Shown: positions 1-5,509 of the stretch, one piece after another
How the letters are laid out: every line of letters starts with the position of its first letter
Numbering within the stretch: the stretch's first letter is position 1
Assembly: GCA_027296805.1 (NCBI GenBank)
Contig: JAPUIR010000346.1
Location: forward strand, 1-7,086
Length of the DNA: 7,086 bases
Origin: Chloroflexota bacterium
Lineage (GTDB): Bacteria; Chloroflexota; Dehalococcoidia; Bin125
Direction: 5' to 3'
Made by a program: the position numbers and the translations under genes
Notes under the pieces: model-generated
What the model was told of the DNA's origin: nothing
What the model saw: the letters and a program-made list of their open reading frames with translations, nothing else
Database searches by the model: none

Positions 1-66
1 GGCCTCAGCCAGCCGCGCTGACGCTTCTGCCAGGATGCTGTCGGTCAGCTCCTGCTCGCCCACGCC
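1..66 (-). pseudogene. Out-of-frame continuation of the repeat protein (frameshift remnant, runs off the left edge)
   Basis: On the minus strand, the frame shifted by one base from position 66 down to position 1 has no stop. It reads GVGEQELTDSILAEASARLA and then EA at the edge. This is the expected continuation of repeat 2: it aligns with repeat 1 residues 88-110 (GVDPQ, then a helix, SARLDQA). The join TTG-GCG-TGG would become TTG-GGC-GTG if one G were restored (one C on the plus strand, at 65-66). A single-base deletion, real or a sequencing error, therefore explains the early stop at 45-47. The intact gene would extend beyond the window. Confidence 0.65.
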
Positions 67-647
67 AAGCTCTCCGCGTAGTCCGCGATCGAGGTGCCGC
101 CGCGCAGCGCCTCCACGACGTCCTGCGGCTCCACGCTCAGAATGCCGGCCACCGCTCCGATGATTCGACGTGGACCGTCGTGCTGCCGCCGATGCGGACG
201 CTCACCTTGATTTGGCCGACCATCGCCGCTCCGACCCTCCGCGATGAACGTCTCCGCGCGTTGCGTCGCGTTGGCCAGCGCCTCATCGGCCTGCGCCTGA
301 TCGATGCGGCCTTCCGCGACCGCCTGGTCGAGCCGCGCGCTGTGCTCCGCTACAAAGGTGTCAACCAGCACCTGCGGGTCGACGCCCGCCTCAGCGGCGA
401 CCTCGGCCAGCGTTCCTCCTTGTGAAAGCGTCGACTGGATCTCACCAGGCTCCACGCCCAACAGATCGGCCACCGCGTTCAGCCGCTCGCCACGCGCCTG
501 GTGCGAGCTTCCGCCGCACCGACGCCCGTCGACGTCAGCTTCCCCCTCGGGGGACTCCCCGCTTTGGGCCGCGAGGCCGCCAACCAAGCCCACGCTCAGC
601 GCGCTGGCTGCGCCAATGCCCATCACCAGTTTCGTTCGAATCCGCAT
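45..647 (-). CDS. Secreted/anchored tandem-repeat protein, reading frame broken near its C-terminus
   Basis: The start chosen is the ATG at 647, which gives 200 residues. The open frame extends upstream to 875, but that part would overlap the divergent hydrolase start and has no protein-like pattern. From this ATG the protein begins with a basic n-region (R2, R4, K6) and a hydrophobic stretch (about residues 8-27), which is a signal peptide or N-terminal anchor. A purine-rich GAAAGAGAG lies just upstream as a weak ribosome site. Residues 56-138 form one repeat: LNAVADLLGVEP, then a Gly-Gly turn, AEAGVDPQ, SARLDQAV, and a helix ending in IAEGR. A second repeat starts at residue 163 (IGAVAGILSVEP). 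Between them lies a polar linker rich in G, R, Q, P and H (139-162). The second repeat is cut off by a premature TGA. Similar helical repeat proteins are common, mostly uncharacterised, in high-GC Gram-positive-like bacteria. No enzymatic motif is visible; the function is unknown. Confidence 0.7.
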   Translation of the reverse strand: MRIRTKLVMGIGAASALSVGLVGGLAAQSGESPEGEADVDGRRCGGSSHQARGERLNAVADLLGVEPGEIQSTLSQGGTLAEVAAEAGVDPQVLVDTFVAEHSARLDQAVAEGRIDQAQADEALANATQRAETFIAEGRSGDGRPNQGERPHRRQHDGPRRIIGAVAGILSVEPQDVVEALRGGTSIADYAESLAWASRS

Positions 648-719
648 CGCCGTCTCTCTTTCTTGTCTGCGATCGTGTGTCTCACGAATCGGTCGTGCTA
701 CCAATGCCACTGAGGGCAA

Positions 720-752
720 CTTACGGGCGGCGCGTAAGCCGCCAATGGGCGG
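720..752. promoter_or_regulatory. Overlapping inverted repeats in the divergent spacer (candidate operator)
   Basis: The 153-bp spacer (648-800) between the divergent repeat protein and hydrolase holds three perfect inverted repeats packed together. They are CTTACG-N7-CGTAAG (720-738), GGCGGC-N6-GCCGCC (726-743) and CCGCC-N4-GGCGG (739-752). The arms are shared, so the DNA or RNA could adopt alternative structures. The position suggests an operator serving one or both genes. No convincing promoter hexamers can be assigned, though TTGGTAATG (753-761) just downstream is the most AT-rich stretch. The regulator is unknown. Confidence 0.35.
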
Positions 753-800
753 TTGGTAATGCTTCGGTAAGAACGCGTACGCTGTGCCGAGCGAGGAACC

Positions 801-1592
801 ATGCGTATTCAGGCTGGCGACATCCAGATCAACTACGAACTTGCAGGCGACGGACCCGCCGTCGTTCTCACCCACGGCCTCGGCAGCGATGTCTCCGGCT
901 GGCAGGCCGCCAGCGACGCGCTCCGCGACCGTTACCGCGTCTTGCGCTGGGATGTGCGCGGCTTCGGCCTCTCCGACCGCCCCCCCGGCCCCATGTCACC
1001 GTCCGTCTGGGCCGCTGACCTCGCTGCCCTCCTCGACGCTCTCGAGATCGAGCAGGCGGTGATCGGCGGCATCTCCATGGGTGGAGTGGTCGCGCAGCGC
1101 TTCGCCCTCGACTTCCCCGCCAAGACGCGGGCGCTCATCCTCGTCAGCACCTCCAGCGAGGTCGGTGAGGCGGCCCGCAGCGGCTGGGAGGCGCGTGCCA
1201 GCCTCGTCGAGGAGAAAGGCATGGCTGCGCTGCTCGACCAGACAGGCCCTGCCATCGCCTACTCCGAGAGCTATCGCAGCGCCAACGCCGACGCCATTCG
1301 TCGCAGTACCGAAGAGGCCGTCGCCCGCAACGACCCGCATTGCTACGCGGCCGCCGCCCGTGGCGTGAGCGACTACAACTACACGCCGGAACTGCGCTCC
1401 ATCGACTGCCCCACACTCATCCTGCAAGGTCTCGAGGATGGGCTGACGCCGCCCGGCGGTAGTGTCATTATGTCGCGTCATATCCCTGACGCCCGGCTCG
1501 AAATGATCGAGCGGTGTGGCCACGGCATCCCCGCAGAGCAGCCCCAGGAGATGATGCGGCTGCTGGAGGACTTCCTGGCCGGATTGCCCTAG
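801..1592 (+). CDS. Alpha/beta-fold hydrolase
   Basis: This is a 263-residue cytoplasmic single-domain alpha/beta hydrolase, the usual length for the family. The oxyanion-side HGLG motif is at residues 25-28, followed by the strand-turn WDVRGFGLSD at 50-59. The nucleophile elbow GISMGG spans 90-95 with Ser92. The likely catalytic acid is Asp213 (LQGLEDGLTPP), and the catalytic His241 lies in RCGHGIPAEQP. All triad members are present. The overall pattern (DVRGFGLSD, GISMGGVVAQ, a short cap) resembles 3-oxoadipate enol-lactonases, non-haem haloperoxidase-like esterases and C-C bond hydrolases. The substrate cannot be fixed from sequence. The ATG is preceded by GAGGA at 793-797, slightly close (3 nt) but the only good Shine-Dalgarno nearby. 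No signal peptide is seen. It is transcribed away from the repeat protein and converges on the unknown gene that ends at 1619. Confidence 0.93.
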   Translation: MRIQAGDIQINYELAGDGPAVVLTHGLGSDVSGWQAASDALRDRYRVLRWDVRGFGLSDRPPGPMSPSVWAADLAALLDALEIEQAVIGGISMGGVVAQRFALDFPAKTRALILVSTSSEVGEAARSGWEARASLVEEKGMAALLDQTGPAIAYSESYRSANADAIRRSTEEAVARNDPHCYAAAARGVSDYNYTPELRSIDCPTLILQGLEDGLTPPGGSVIMSRHIPDARLEMIERCGHGIPAEQPQEMMRLLEDFLAGLP

Positions 1593-1635
1593 CGCTGACC
1601 TCACCAACGCTGGCCTGACTAGCGCTGGCCTGACC
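1591..1635. repeat. 15-bp tandem repeat, three units, at the convergent gene junction
   Basis: The units are AGCGCTGACCTCACC (1591-1605), AACGCTGGCCTGACT (1606-1620) and AGCGCTGGCCTGACC (1621-1635). They differ at only a few positions. The array starts inside the hydrolase stop codon and ends within the last codons of the minus-strand gene. Read on the minus strand the unit is five codons, Trp-Ser-Gly-Gln-Arg, and the stop of that gene (TAG at 1619-1621) is a one-base change of the Trp codon TGG. Confidence 0.75.
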
Positions 1636-2119
1636 AACGACGACGCTCGTCGCGCGCGTCGATCCGCACGACGCTTGCCTCCGCCAGCTCGGCCGCAACC
1701 GCCGCTACCCGCTGCTCGAACGACTCCCCCACCGCCTCTTGCCACACGCCCTGCTCCACCAACCGCTTGCGGATCTCATCGATGTCCGCCTGCCACGTCC
1801 AATCCTTATCCAGCGCGGACGGCACCTCCATCCGGGCAGGCTGTCCACCCGCCCCCCAATACATCCGCGTGAACCACGTGTGCCGTCGGAACACCCCGGC
1901 CCGCATCAGTACCACCAGCGGGGCTGGCCCCGCGCTCCCCTCCACGTCTTCGTAGGCGGCCCGGATCAAGAAATTGAAGACGGAGAACTGTCCCGCGTTG
2001 GCGCCGTCTCGCGTTTGCCCGATCCGACACAGACCGTCCGCCAGAGCCAGCAGCCGCGCGCCGTCCTCGACGCTGAGATTCGCTTCATCCAGCGACGTCG
2101 ATTCCGATCCGTCCGCCAT
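1619..2119 (-). CDS. Hypothetical protein, second gene of a crotonase operon
   Basis: This is a 166-residue soluble protein that I do not recognise. Its start lies 10 bp after the crotonase stop, so the two are very probably co-transcribed. The ribosome site is poor (a G-rich GGGGCGGGC abuts the ATG), which is consistent with translational coupling. Visible features: a helix with LLALADGLCRIGQTRD (about 23-38), an aromatic/hydrophobic stretch SVFNFLIRAAYEDVEG (about 46-61), then VVLMRAGVFRRHTWFTRMYW (about 69-88). The C-terminal half is rich in charged helices (KDWTWQADIDEIRKRL, SFEQRVAAVAAELAEA). There is no signal peptide or membrane segment. The tail DERRRWSGQR ends inside the 15-bp tandem repeat. 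High third-position GC and a protein-like composition support it as a real gene. A structural or accessory role for the neighbouring crotonase is only a guess from gene order. Confidence 0.75.
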   Translation of the reverse strand: MADGSESTSLDEANLSVEDGARLLALADGLCRIGQTRDGANAGQFSVFNFLIRAAYEDVEGSAGPAPLVVLMRAGVFRRHTWFTRMYWGAGGQPARMEVPSALDKDWTWQADIDEIRKRLVEQGVWQEAVGESFEQRVAAVAAELAEASVVRIDARDERRRWSGQR

Positions 2120-2129
2120 GCCCGCCCCG

Positions 2130-2981
2130 CTACGACACTTCGTCGGGCTCGTAGCCCTCTACGCGCCACTGCTCCAGCGCCGCCTTCAGCCCGTGCTCGC
2201 GGATCCGGCGATTCATCTCCACCACCGGCGGTGAAAAGTGCGCGATCGCATCGATCTCCACCGCCTGCATCAGCGCCTGCCGGAAGCCCTGCACGTCCTG
2301 CGTGTTGTTGATCGCCTGCTTCTGCAAGGCCAGAATCTCCTTTGGCGTTCGCGCCACCAGCTCCGCGTACTCCTGCACCACCGCATCCAGCTCCGAAGCC
2401 GGTACCGCACGATTGAACAGCCCCAGGTCGGCGGCCTCCCGTCCCGTGATCAGGGTCCCCACCGGGAAGAACAACTCCTTCGCCTTCTTCGCCCCCACGT
2501 GCCAGGCCCAGAACGACGCCACGAAACCCGCCCCCAGCGGGAGCTGTGGCGCCCCTACCCGCGTGTCCTCTGCCGCGATCGTCACGTCGCAGATGCTGGC
2601 GAACTGCGTGCCACCCGCCAGACAGTACCCGTGCACCTTCGCGATCACCGGCAGCCGCGTGTCCCACACCTGCAGCCAACCACGCAAGAACGACTCCAGC
2701 CCGTCCCGGTCCTCCGTGATCCCGCGCGGCTGCCCAGCCCCCACGGTCCCGCCCTCGTCCGTGCCTCGCGTGATGTCGTACCCCGCCGAGAACGCCCGGC
2801 CCGCACCCTGCACCACCGCGACGCGCACCTCAGGGTCCGCCTCCGCGGTCGCCAACGCCTCCAGCACCTCCCGCTGCAGCTGCCGCGAGATCGCATTCAG
2901 CTTCTCCGGGCGGTTCAACGTGATCGTCGCGATCCGGCTCTCGACCTCGTACAGCACGGTCTCGTAGGTGGGCACGCGCAT
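2130..2981 (-). CDS. Crotonase (enoyl-CoA hydratase/isomerase) superfamily protein with both catalytic Glu positions changed to Gln
   Basis: At 283 residues, this is the usual crotonase length. Recognisable elements are NRPEKLNAI (23-31), the first oxyanion-hole region GRAFSAGYD (61-69), and the second oxyanion-hole block HGYCLAGGTQFASICD (117-132). GAPQLPLGAG (143-152) and a C-terminal helical region with SPPVVEMNRRI also fit. These bind an acyl-CoA and stabilise an enolate. In classical enoyl-CoA hydratases two glutamates 20 residues apart (the E of GGCEL and of GQPEI) perform water addition. Here both positions are glutamine (Q126 and Q146, with the same 20-residue spacing). Ordinary hydratase chemistry is therefore doubtful; an isomerase, hydrolase, ligase-like or decarboxylating activity is possible. 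The protein shares features with a divergent actinobacterial-style group (VIAKVHGYCLAGG). It is followed 10 bp later by an unknown gene. The outer ATG is used as the boundary, but the ribosome site favours a GTG two codons in (2975). Confidence 0.9.
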   Translation of the reverse strand: MRVPTYETVLYEVESRIATITLNRPEKLNAISRQLQREVLEALATAEADPEVRVAVVQGAGRAFSAGYDITRGTDEGGTVGAGQPRGITEDRDGLESFLRGWLQVWDTRLPVIAKVHGYCLAGGTQFASICDVTIAAEDTRVGAPQLPLGAGFVASFWAWHVGAKKAKELFFPVGTLITGREAADLGLFNRAVPASELDAVVQEYAELVARTPKEILALQKQAINNTQDVQGFRQALMQAVEIDAIAHFSPPVVEMNRRIREHGLKAALEQWRVEGYEPDEVS

Positions 2982-2988
2982 CCTCCTC
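2982..2988 (-). promoter_or_regulatory. Shine-Dalgarno site that favours a GTG start at 2975
   Basis: GAGGAGG (minus strand, 2988-2982) directly abuts the ATG at 2981, leaving no spacer. The in-frame GTG at 2975 lies 6 nt from it, the normal distance, so the crotonase probably begins Val(fMet)-Pro-Thr-Tyr. Confidence 0.5.
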
Positions 2989-3073
2989 GTCGTAGGTCCG
3001 GCCAGTCTCCAACACCCGGCCCGGGCACACCAGCGCTACCAACGGAGGGCGGAGGATCGCACTATGAGAACAC

Positions 3074-3101
3074 TTGATCTGATCGGAACGAACGTTCTAA
3101 C
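3074..3101 (+). promoter_or_regulatory. Predicted sigma-70-type promoter of the small membrane protein
   Basis: TTGATC (3074-3079, 4 of 6 to TTGACA), a 16-bp spacer, then TCTAAC (3096-3101, 4 of 6 to TATAAT). The region is clearly more AT-rich than its surroundings. The predicted start of transcription is near 3108, giving an untranslated leader of about 85 nt before the ATG at 3193. The spacer contains a GAAC-N4-GTTC element. Confidence 0.4.
3086..3097. promoter_or_regulatory. LexA-type box 1 (GAAC-N4-GTTC)
   Basis: GAACGAACGTTC fits the GAAC-N4-GTTC core of the LexA (SOS) box known from Bacillus and many Actinobacteria. It also contains the shorter palindrome GAACGTTC. It lies between the predicted -35 and -10 hexamers and overlaps the -10, the classic position for a repressor operator. 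Confidence 0.45.
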
Positions 3102-3114
3102 GTGCATCCGTTCC

Positions 3115-3126
3115 GAACAGGTGTTC
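3115..3126. promoter_or_regulatory. LexA-type box 2 (GAAC-N4-GTTC)
   Basis: GAACAGGTGTTC is a second exact match to GAAC-N4-GTTC, 29 bp downstream of box 1 and just after the predicted transcription start. A further GTTC half-site at 3110-3113 pairs with GAAC 3115-3118 (GTTCCGAAC). The 40 bp from 3086 to 3126 thus hold three GAAC and three GTTC half-sites. Confidence 0.45.
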
Positions 3127-3192
3127 CAATCGGTCGGGACCGGTGGTGAGGCAACGCCGGGGTCGCGTACCCCGGATCGGAGAGAGTTAACC

Positions 3193-3468
3193 ATGTTCCA
3201 AGTGATCGTCATCGGCGGCATGGCCGCCTTCGTTGTCGGCTGGCTTGCCTGGCAGTGGTGGACGGCGGCCCTCGAAAGGGGTGCGATCACAACCGACCAG
3301 GCCCCCACGTTCGAGCCCAGCCCGCCCAGCCGGATGACAGGCCGGACGACAGGCCGCGCGACACAGCGAACCGGCCCATCCATGGCCAGCCCCCACATCG
3401 CCAATCTTCACATCAGACGCCCGCCCACCACCGCCCCCCTGCGCCGTTGGATCCGACCCGCCGCCTAA
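3193..3468 (+). CDS. Small single-pass membrane protein, possibly damage-inducible
   Basis: This is a 91-residue protein that I do not recognise. The N-terminus has no charged residues and one membrane segment at about residues 4-23 (QVIVIGG, then AAFVVGWLAW, ending in WW). A short linker with E28 and R29 follows, then an acidic/Pro patch (35-46). Next is a basic, Pro/Thr-rich tail containing a four-residue repeat R-[MTA]-T-[GQ] at 47-58. The basic tail suggests it lies in the cytoplasm. The ATG at 3193 has GGAGAG at 3179-3184, 8 nt upstream. An in-frame ATG at 3064, with a good GGAGG at 3051-3055, would give 134 residues. By hand count that extra stretch has a third-position GC of about 60%, against more than 80% for the 91-residue core, and it would place the operator-like sites inside the gene, so I prefer 3193. 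The architecture (tiny, one TM, LexA-like boxes upstream) resembles SOS-induced division inhibitors such as YneA or SidA, but there is no sequence match I can see. It converges on the acyl-CoA dehydrogenase, 15 bp away. Confidence 0.6.
   Translation: MFQVIVIGGMAAFVVGWLAWQWWTAALERGAITTDQAPTFEPSPPSRMTGRTTGRATQRTGPSMASPHIANLHIRRPPTTAPLRRWIRPAA
3336..3368 (+). repeat. 12-bp-period microrepeat inside the small membrane protein gene
   Basis: GACAGGCCG occurs at 3336-3344 and 3348-3356, and a degenerate copy GACACAGCG occurs at 3360-3368. All are in phase with a 12-bp period. They encode the R-x-T-G/Q repeat of the basic tail. Confidence 0.55.
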
Positions 3469-3483
3469 GCCCCCGCCGCGCCG

Positions 3484-4656
3484 CTACTCCCGCGGTAGAC
3501 CCAAGCCTCGCGTCGCAATGACGTTGCGCTGAATCTCGGACGTACCACCCTCGATCGTGTTCGCCACGGCGCGCAGGAACTTGAACTGCAGCGCGCCCTC
3601 CATCGCCGCCCCTGGGTCGCCCGGACCCAGCGTGCCGGGCAGCCCGGCGATCCGCAGCGCGGTCCCGTGGATCCGCTGCTGCAACTCCGCCATGTAGAGC
3701 TTGGCCATGTTCGCCTCGCGCGTGGGCACGCCGCCGTCGTTCTGCATCCAGGCCACGTTGTACGCCATCAGCCGCCCCACATTGGCCGAAATCTCCAGAT
3801 CCGACAGCAGGTGACGCACGCCGGGCATCGATGACAGCTTCGTCGACCCCCGCCGGCCTGTTCGCACGTAGGCCAGCAGGTCATCCACATCCCGCCGCGC
3901 GGCGGACACCGCCCCAATCGATGATCGCTCGAAGTCCAGCCCCACCGCGACGTGATACCAACCGCGGTTCTCCTCGCCTACCAACTGCGTCGCCGGGATG
4001 CGCACGTCGTCGAAGAAGATCTCATTGAACTCGTGCGAGCCCGCCATGTTGTACAGCGGTCGGATCTCGATCCCCGGCGTCTTCATATCGATCGCGAAAG
4101 TGGACAGCCCCTTGTGTTTCGGGACGTCGGCGTCGGTCCGGGCCGCCAGCCAGCCCCAATCCGAGTAGTGCCCGAACGACGTCCAGATCTTCTGCCCGTT
4201 GATCACGTACTCGTCCCCGTCGCGCACCGCCCGCGTCTGCATCGAGGCGAGGTCCGACCCCGATCCAGGCTCCGAGTACAGCGTGCACCAGAGATCGCTG
4301 CCATCCGCGATGCGGGACAGATAACGCTCCTTCTGGTCGTCGGTTCCGTACAGCATCACCACCGGCCCCACCCAGGCCACGCCCATGTTCACCGACCCCG
4401 GGACACGGTGGTACGCGATCTCCTCGTTGAAAACGAGCTGCTGCAGCGGCGTCGCACCCAGACCCCCGTACTCCGCGGGCCAGGGCAGAGCCAGCCAATG
4501 CCGCTTCGCGAGCCGCGTCATCACGTCCCGCTCGATGGCCAGCTGTTCCTCGAACGCCAGACTGTGGTCGTCCCAGCCCGCGGGCATATCGTCGGCGATG
4601 AACGCCGCGACTTCCTGCCGGAACTGCTCAAGCTCGCTGCTCAGACGGAAATCCAT
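3484..4656 (-). CDS. Acyl-CoA dehydrogenase (FadE-type)
   Basis: This is a complete 390-residue FAD-dependent acyl-CoA dehydrogenase of normal length. It would form the alpha,beta double bond of an acyl-CoA and pass electrons to an electron-transfer flavoprotein. The N-terminal helical domain contains WPAEYGGLGATPLQQLVFNEE (59-79, split here only by position). The mid beta-domain holds the FAD/substrate signature YSEPGSGSDLASMQTRA (127-143) and INGQKIWTSFGHYSDW (152-167). NEIFFDDVRIP (211-221) is the usual end of that domain. The C-terminal helical domain ends with IEGGTSEIQRNVIATRGLGL (368-387). Glu369 lies at the position of the catalytic base of medium/short-chain enzymes, although related FadE proteins often lack Glu there. 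The substrate chain type cannot be told. The start ATG is preceded by GGAAGG 6 nt upstream (4668-4663). It is divergent from the Crp-like gene, which makes that regulator a candidate for its control. Confidence 0.94.
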   Translation of the reverse strand: MDFRLSSELEQFRQEVAAFIADDMPAGWDDHSLAFEEQLAIERDVMTRLAKRHWLALPWPAEYGGLGATPLQQLVFNEEIAYHRVPGSVNMGVAWVGPVVMLYGTDDQKERYLSRIADGSDLWCTLYSEPGSGSDLASMQTRAVRDGDEYVINGQKIWTSFGHYSDWGWLAARTDADVPKHKGLSTFAIDMKTPGIEIRPLYNMAGSHEFNEIFFDDVRIPATQLVGEENRGWYHVAVGLDFERSSIGAVSAARRDVDDLLAYVRTGRRGSTKLSSMPGVRHLLSDLEISANVGRLMAYNVAWMQNDGGVPTREANMAKLYMAELQQRIHGTALRIAGLPGTLGPGDPGAAMEGALQFKFLRAVANTIEGGTSEIQRNVIATRGLGLPRE

Positions 4657-4712
4657 GTCTAACCTTCCCGGAAGTGGCCCAACCGGTCCACGACCCTTTC
4701 ACGAACACACCC

Positions 4713-4740
4713 TAGTCACTCAAGTTTGCGGTGGTACAGT
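4713..4740 (+). promoter_or_regulatory. Predicted promoter of the Crp-like gene
   Basis: TAGTCA (4713-4718, 4 of 6 to TTGACA), 16 bp, then TACAGT (4735-4740, 4 of 6 to TATAAT). The -10 is preceded by TGG, giving an extended TG-N -10. The predicted start near 4747 falls inside the 7-bp inverted repeat at 4744-4764. Confidence 0.35.
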
Positions 4741-4743
4741 GCA

Positions 4744-4764
4744 TGCGTGCCGTTAGTGCACGCA
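4744..4764. promoter_or_regulatory. Perfect inverted repeat TGCGTGC-N7-GCACGCA (candidate operator)
   Basis: A 21-bp perfect dyad lies 20 bp before the Crp-like start codon and over the predicted transcription start. An outer pair, GTTTGCG (4724-4730) and CGCAAAC (4761-4767), is also perfectly inverted, and CACGCAA recurs at 4778-4784. The spacing does not match the canonical CRP (TGTGA-N6-TCACA) or FNR (TTGAT-N4-ATCAA) site. Autoregulation by the adjacent regulator is the simplest reading. Confidence 0.45.
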
Positions 4765-4783
4765 AACGAGAATCGCTCACGCA

Positions 4784-5509
4784 ATGGTTGCCCGACAAGA
4801 CGCCGTTGGGAATCCCGCAGACAAGCCCGATCTGCTGATGCTCGTGCCGCTTTTCAGCGGCATGCCACCACAGCTTCTCGGCGAACTCGCTCGCAAACTG
4901 CGGCCGCTTCGTTTCCGCGCCGGCACCGCCATCTTCCACGCCGACGATGTCGGCTCCATGCTCTACATCATCATCAAGGGCGCGGTCAAAATCTTCATCC
5001 CGTCGACTGACGGCCGTGAGGTCGTTCTCGCTATCCATCGAGCCGGTGACCTCTTCGGCGAGATGTCCCTCCTCGATGACGAACGCCGCTCCGCCTCCGC
5101 CACCACGCTGGAGGACACGGAGATGTTCAGCCTCAGCCGCCAGGACTTCCAAGACGTGCTCACCCGTCATCCCGAAGCGATGCGCGCCATCGTGCGGGTC
5201 CTCGTCCGTCGGTTGCGTCTGACCAACCAGTCGATCCAGGATGCCTACCTCCTGGATGTGCCGGGCCGCCTCGCCCGCCGTCTGCTCATCCTGGCCGACG
5301 AGCACGGCATCGACGGAGAACACGGCGGCGTCGAGATCGGGCTCAAGGTCAGCCAACAGGACCTCGCCAGCATGATCGGCGCCAGCCGCGTGGCAGTGAA
5401 CAAGCAGCTCCAAGCCTGGCGCCAGAAAGACATCGTCGACGTGCGCCGCCAGCGGGTCACCATCCTCAAGCCCGAGGAGCTCGAGCACCACTTCGCGCTC
5501 TCCCCCTAG
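4784..5509 (+). CDS. Crp/Fnr-family transcriptional regulator
   Basis: This is a 241-residue regulator with the standard order of an N-terminal cyclic-nucleotide-binding beta-roll (about 22-130), a dimerisation helix (about 131-160) and a C-terminal winged helix-turn-helix (about 161-235). The phosphate-binding-cassette-like block GDLFGEMSLLDDERRSASA (88-106) keeps Gly92-Glu93 and Arg102-Ser103. These are the residues that in CRP contact the ribose and phosphate, so cAMP or a similar ligand is plausible. There is no cysteine anywhere, which rules out an FNR-type iron-sulphur cluster. The HTH is VSQQDLASMIGASRVAVNKQ (189-208). An in-frame TAG at 4754 limits upstream starts, so the ATG at 4784 is the first available; its ribosome site is weak (GAGAA, about 12 nt upstream). 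It is transcribed divergently from the acyl-CoA dehydrogenase and leads towards the SDR, 107 bp downstream. The targets are unknown. Confidence 0.92.
   Translation: MVARQDAVGNPADKPDLLMLVPLFSGMPPQLLGELARKLRPLRFRAGTAIFHADDVGSMLYIIIKGAVKIFIPSTDGREVVLAIHRAGDLFGEMSLLDDERRSASATTLEDTEMFSLSRQDFQDVLTRHPEAMRAIVRVLVRRLRLTNQSIQDAYLLDVPGRLARRLLILADEHGIDGEHGGVEIGLKVSQQDLASMIGASRVAVNKQLQAWRQKDIVDVRRQRVTILKPEELEHHFALSP

Noticed and set aside
648..875. N-terminal extension of the repeat protein to an ATG at 875
   Set aside because: It overlaps the hydrolase start on the other strand, has an odd composition, and hides a clear signal-peptide start at 647.
1739..2311. Long plus-strand open frames opposite the crotonase and the unknown gene
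   Set aside because: They are Arg/Pro/His-rich antisense shadows with no domains, lying opposite well-supported genes.
3085..3127. GGAAC as an ECF sigma factor -35 element
   Set aside because: No -10 of the ECF type (CGTC or TCTAA) lies at the required 15-17 bp spacing.
3064..3192. Upstream in-frame ATG at 3064 with a good GGAGG as the true start of the small membrane protein
   Set aside because: Third-position GC is much lower than in the core, the stretch has no protein-like pattern, and it covers the promoter and operator-like elements. Kept as an alternative, not excluded.
3469..3483. Terminator between the convergent small gene and acyl-CoA dehydrogenase
   Set aside because: Only 15 bp of GC-rich sequence, with no stem-loop beyond a short CCGCGG and no T-run.
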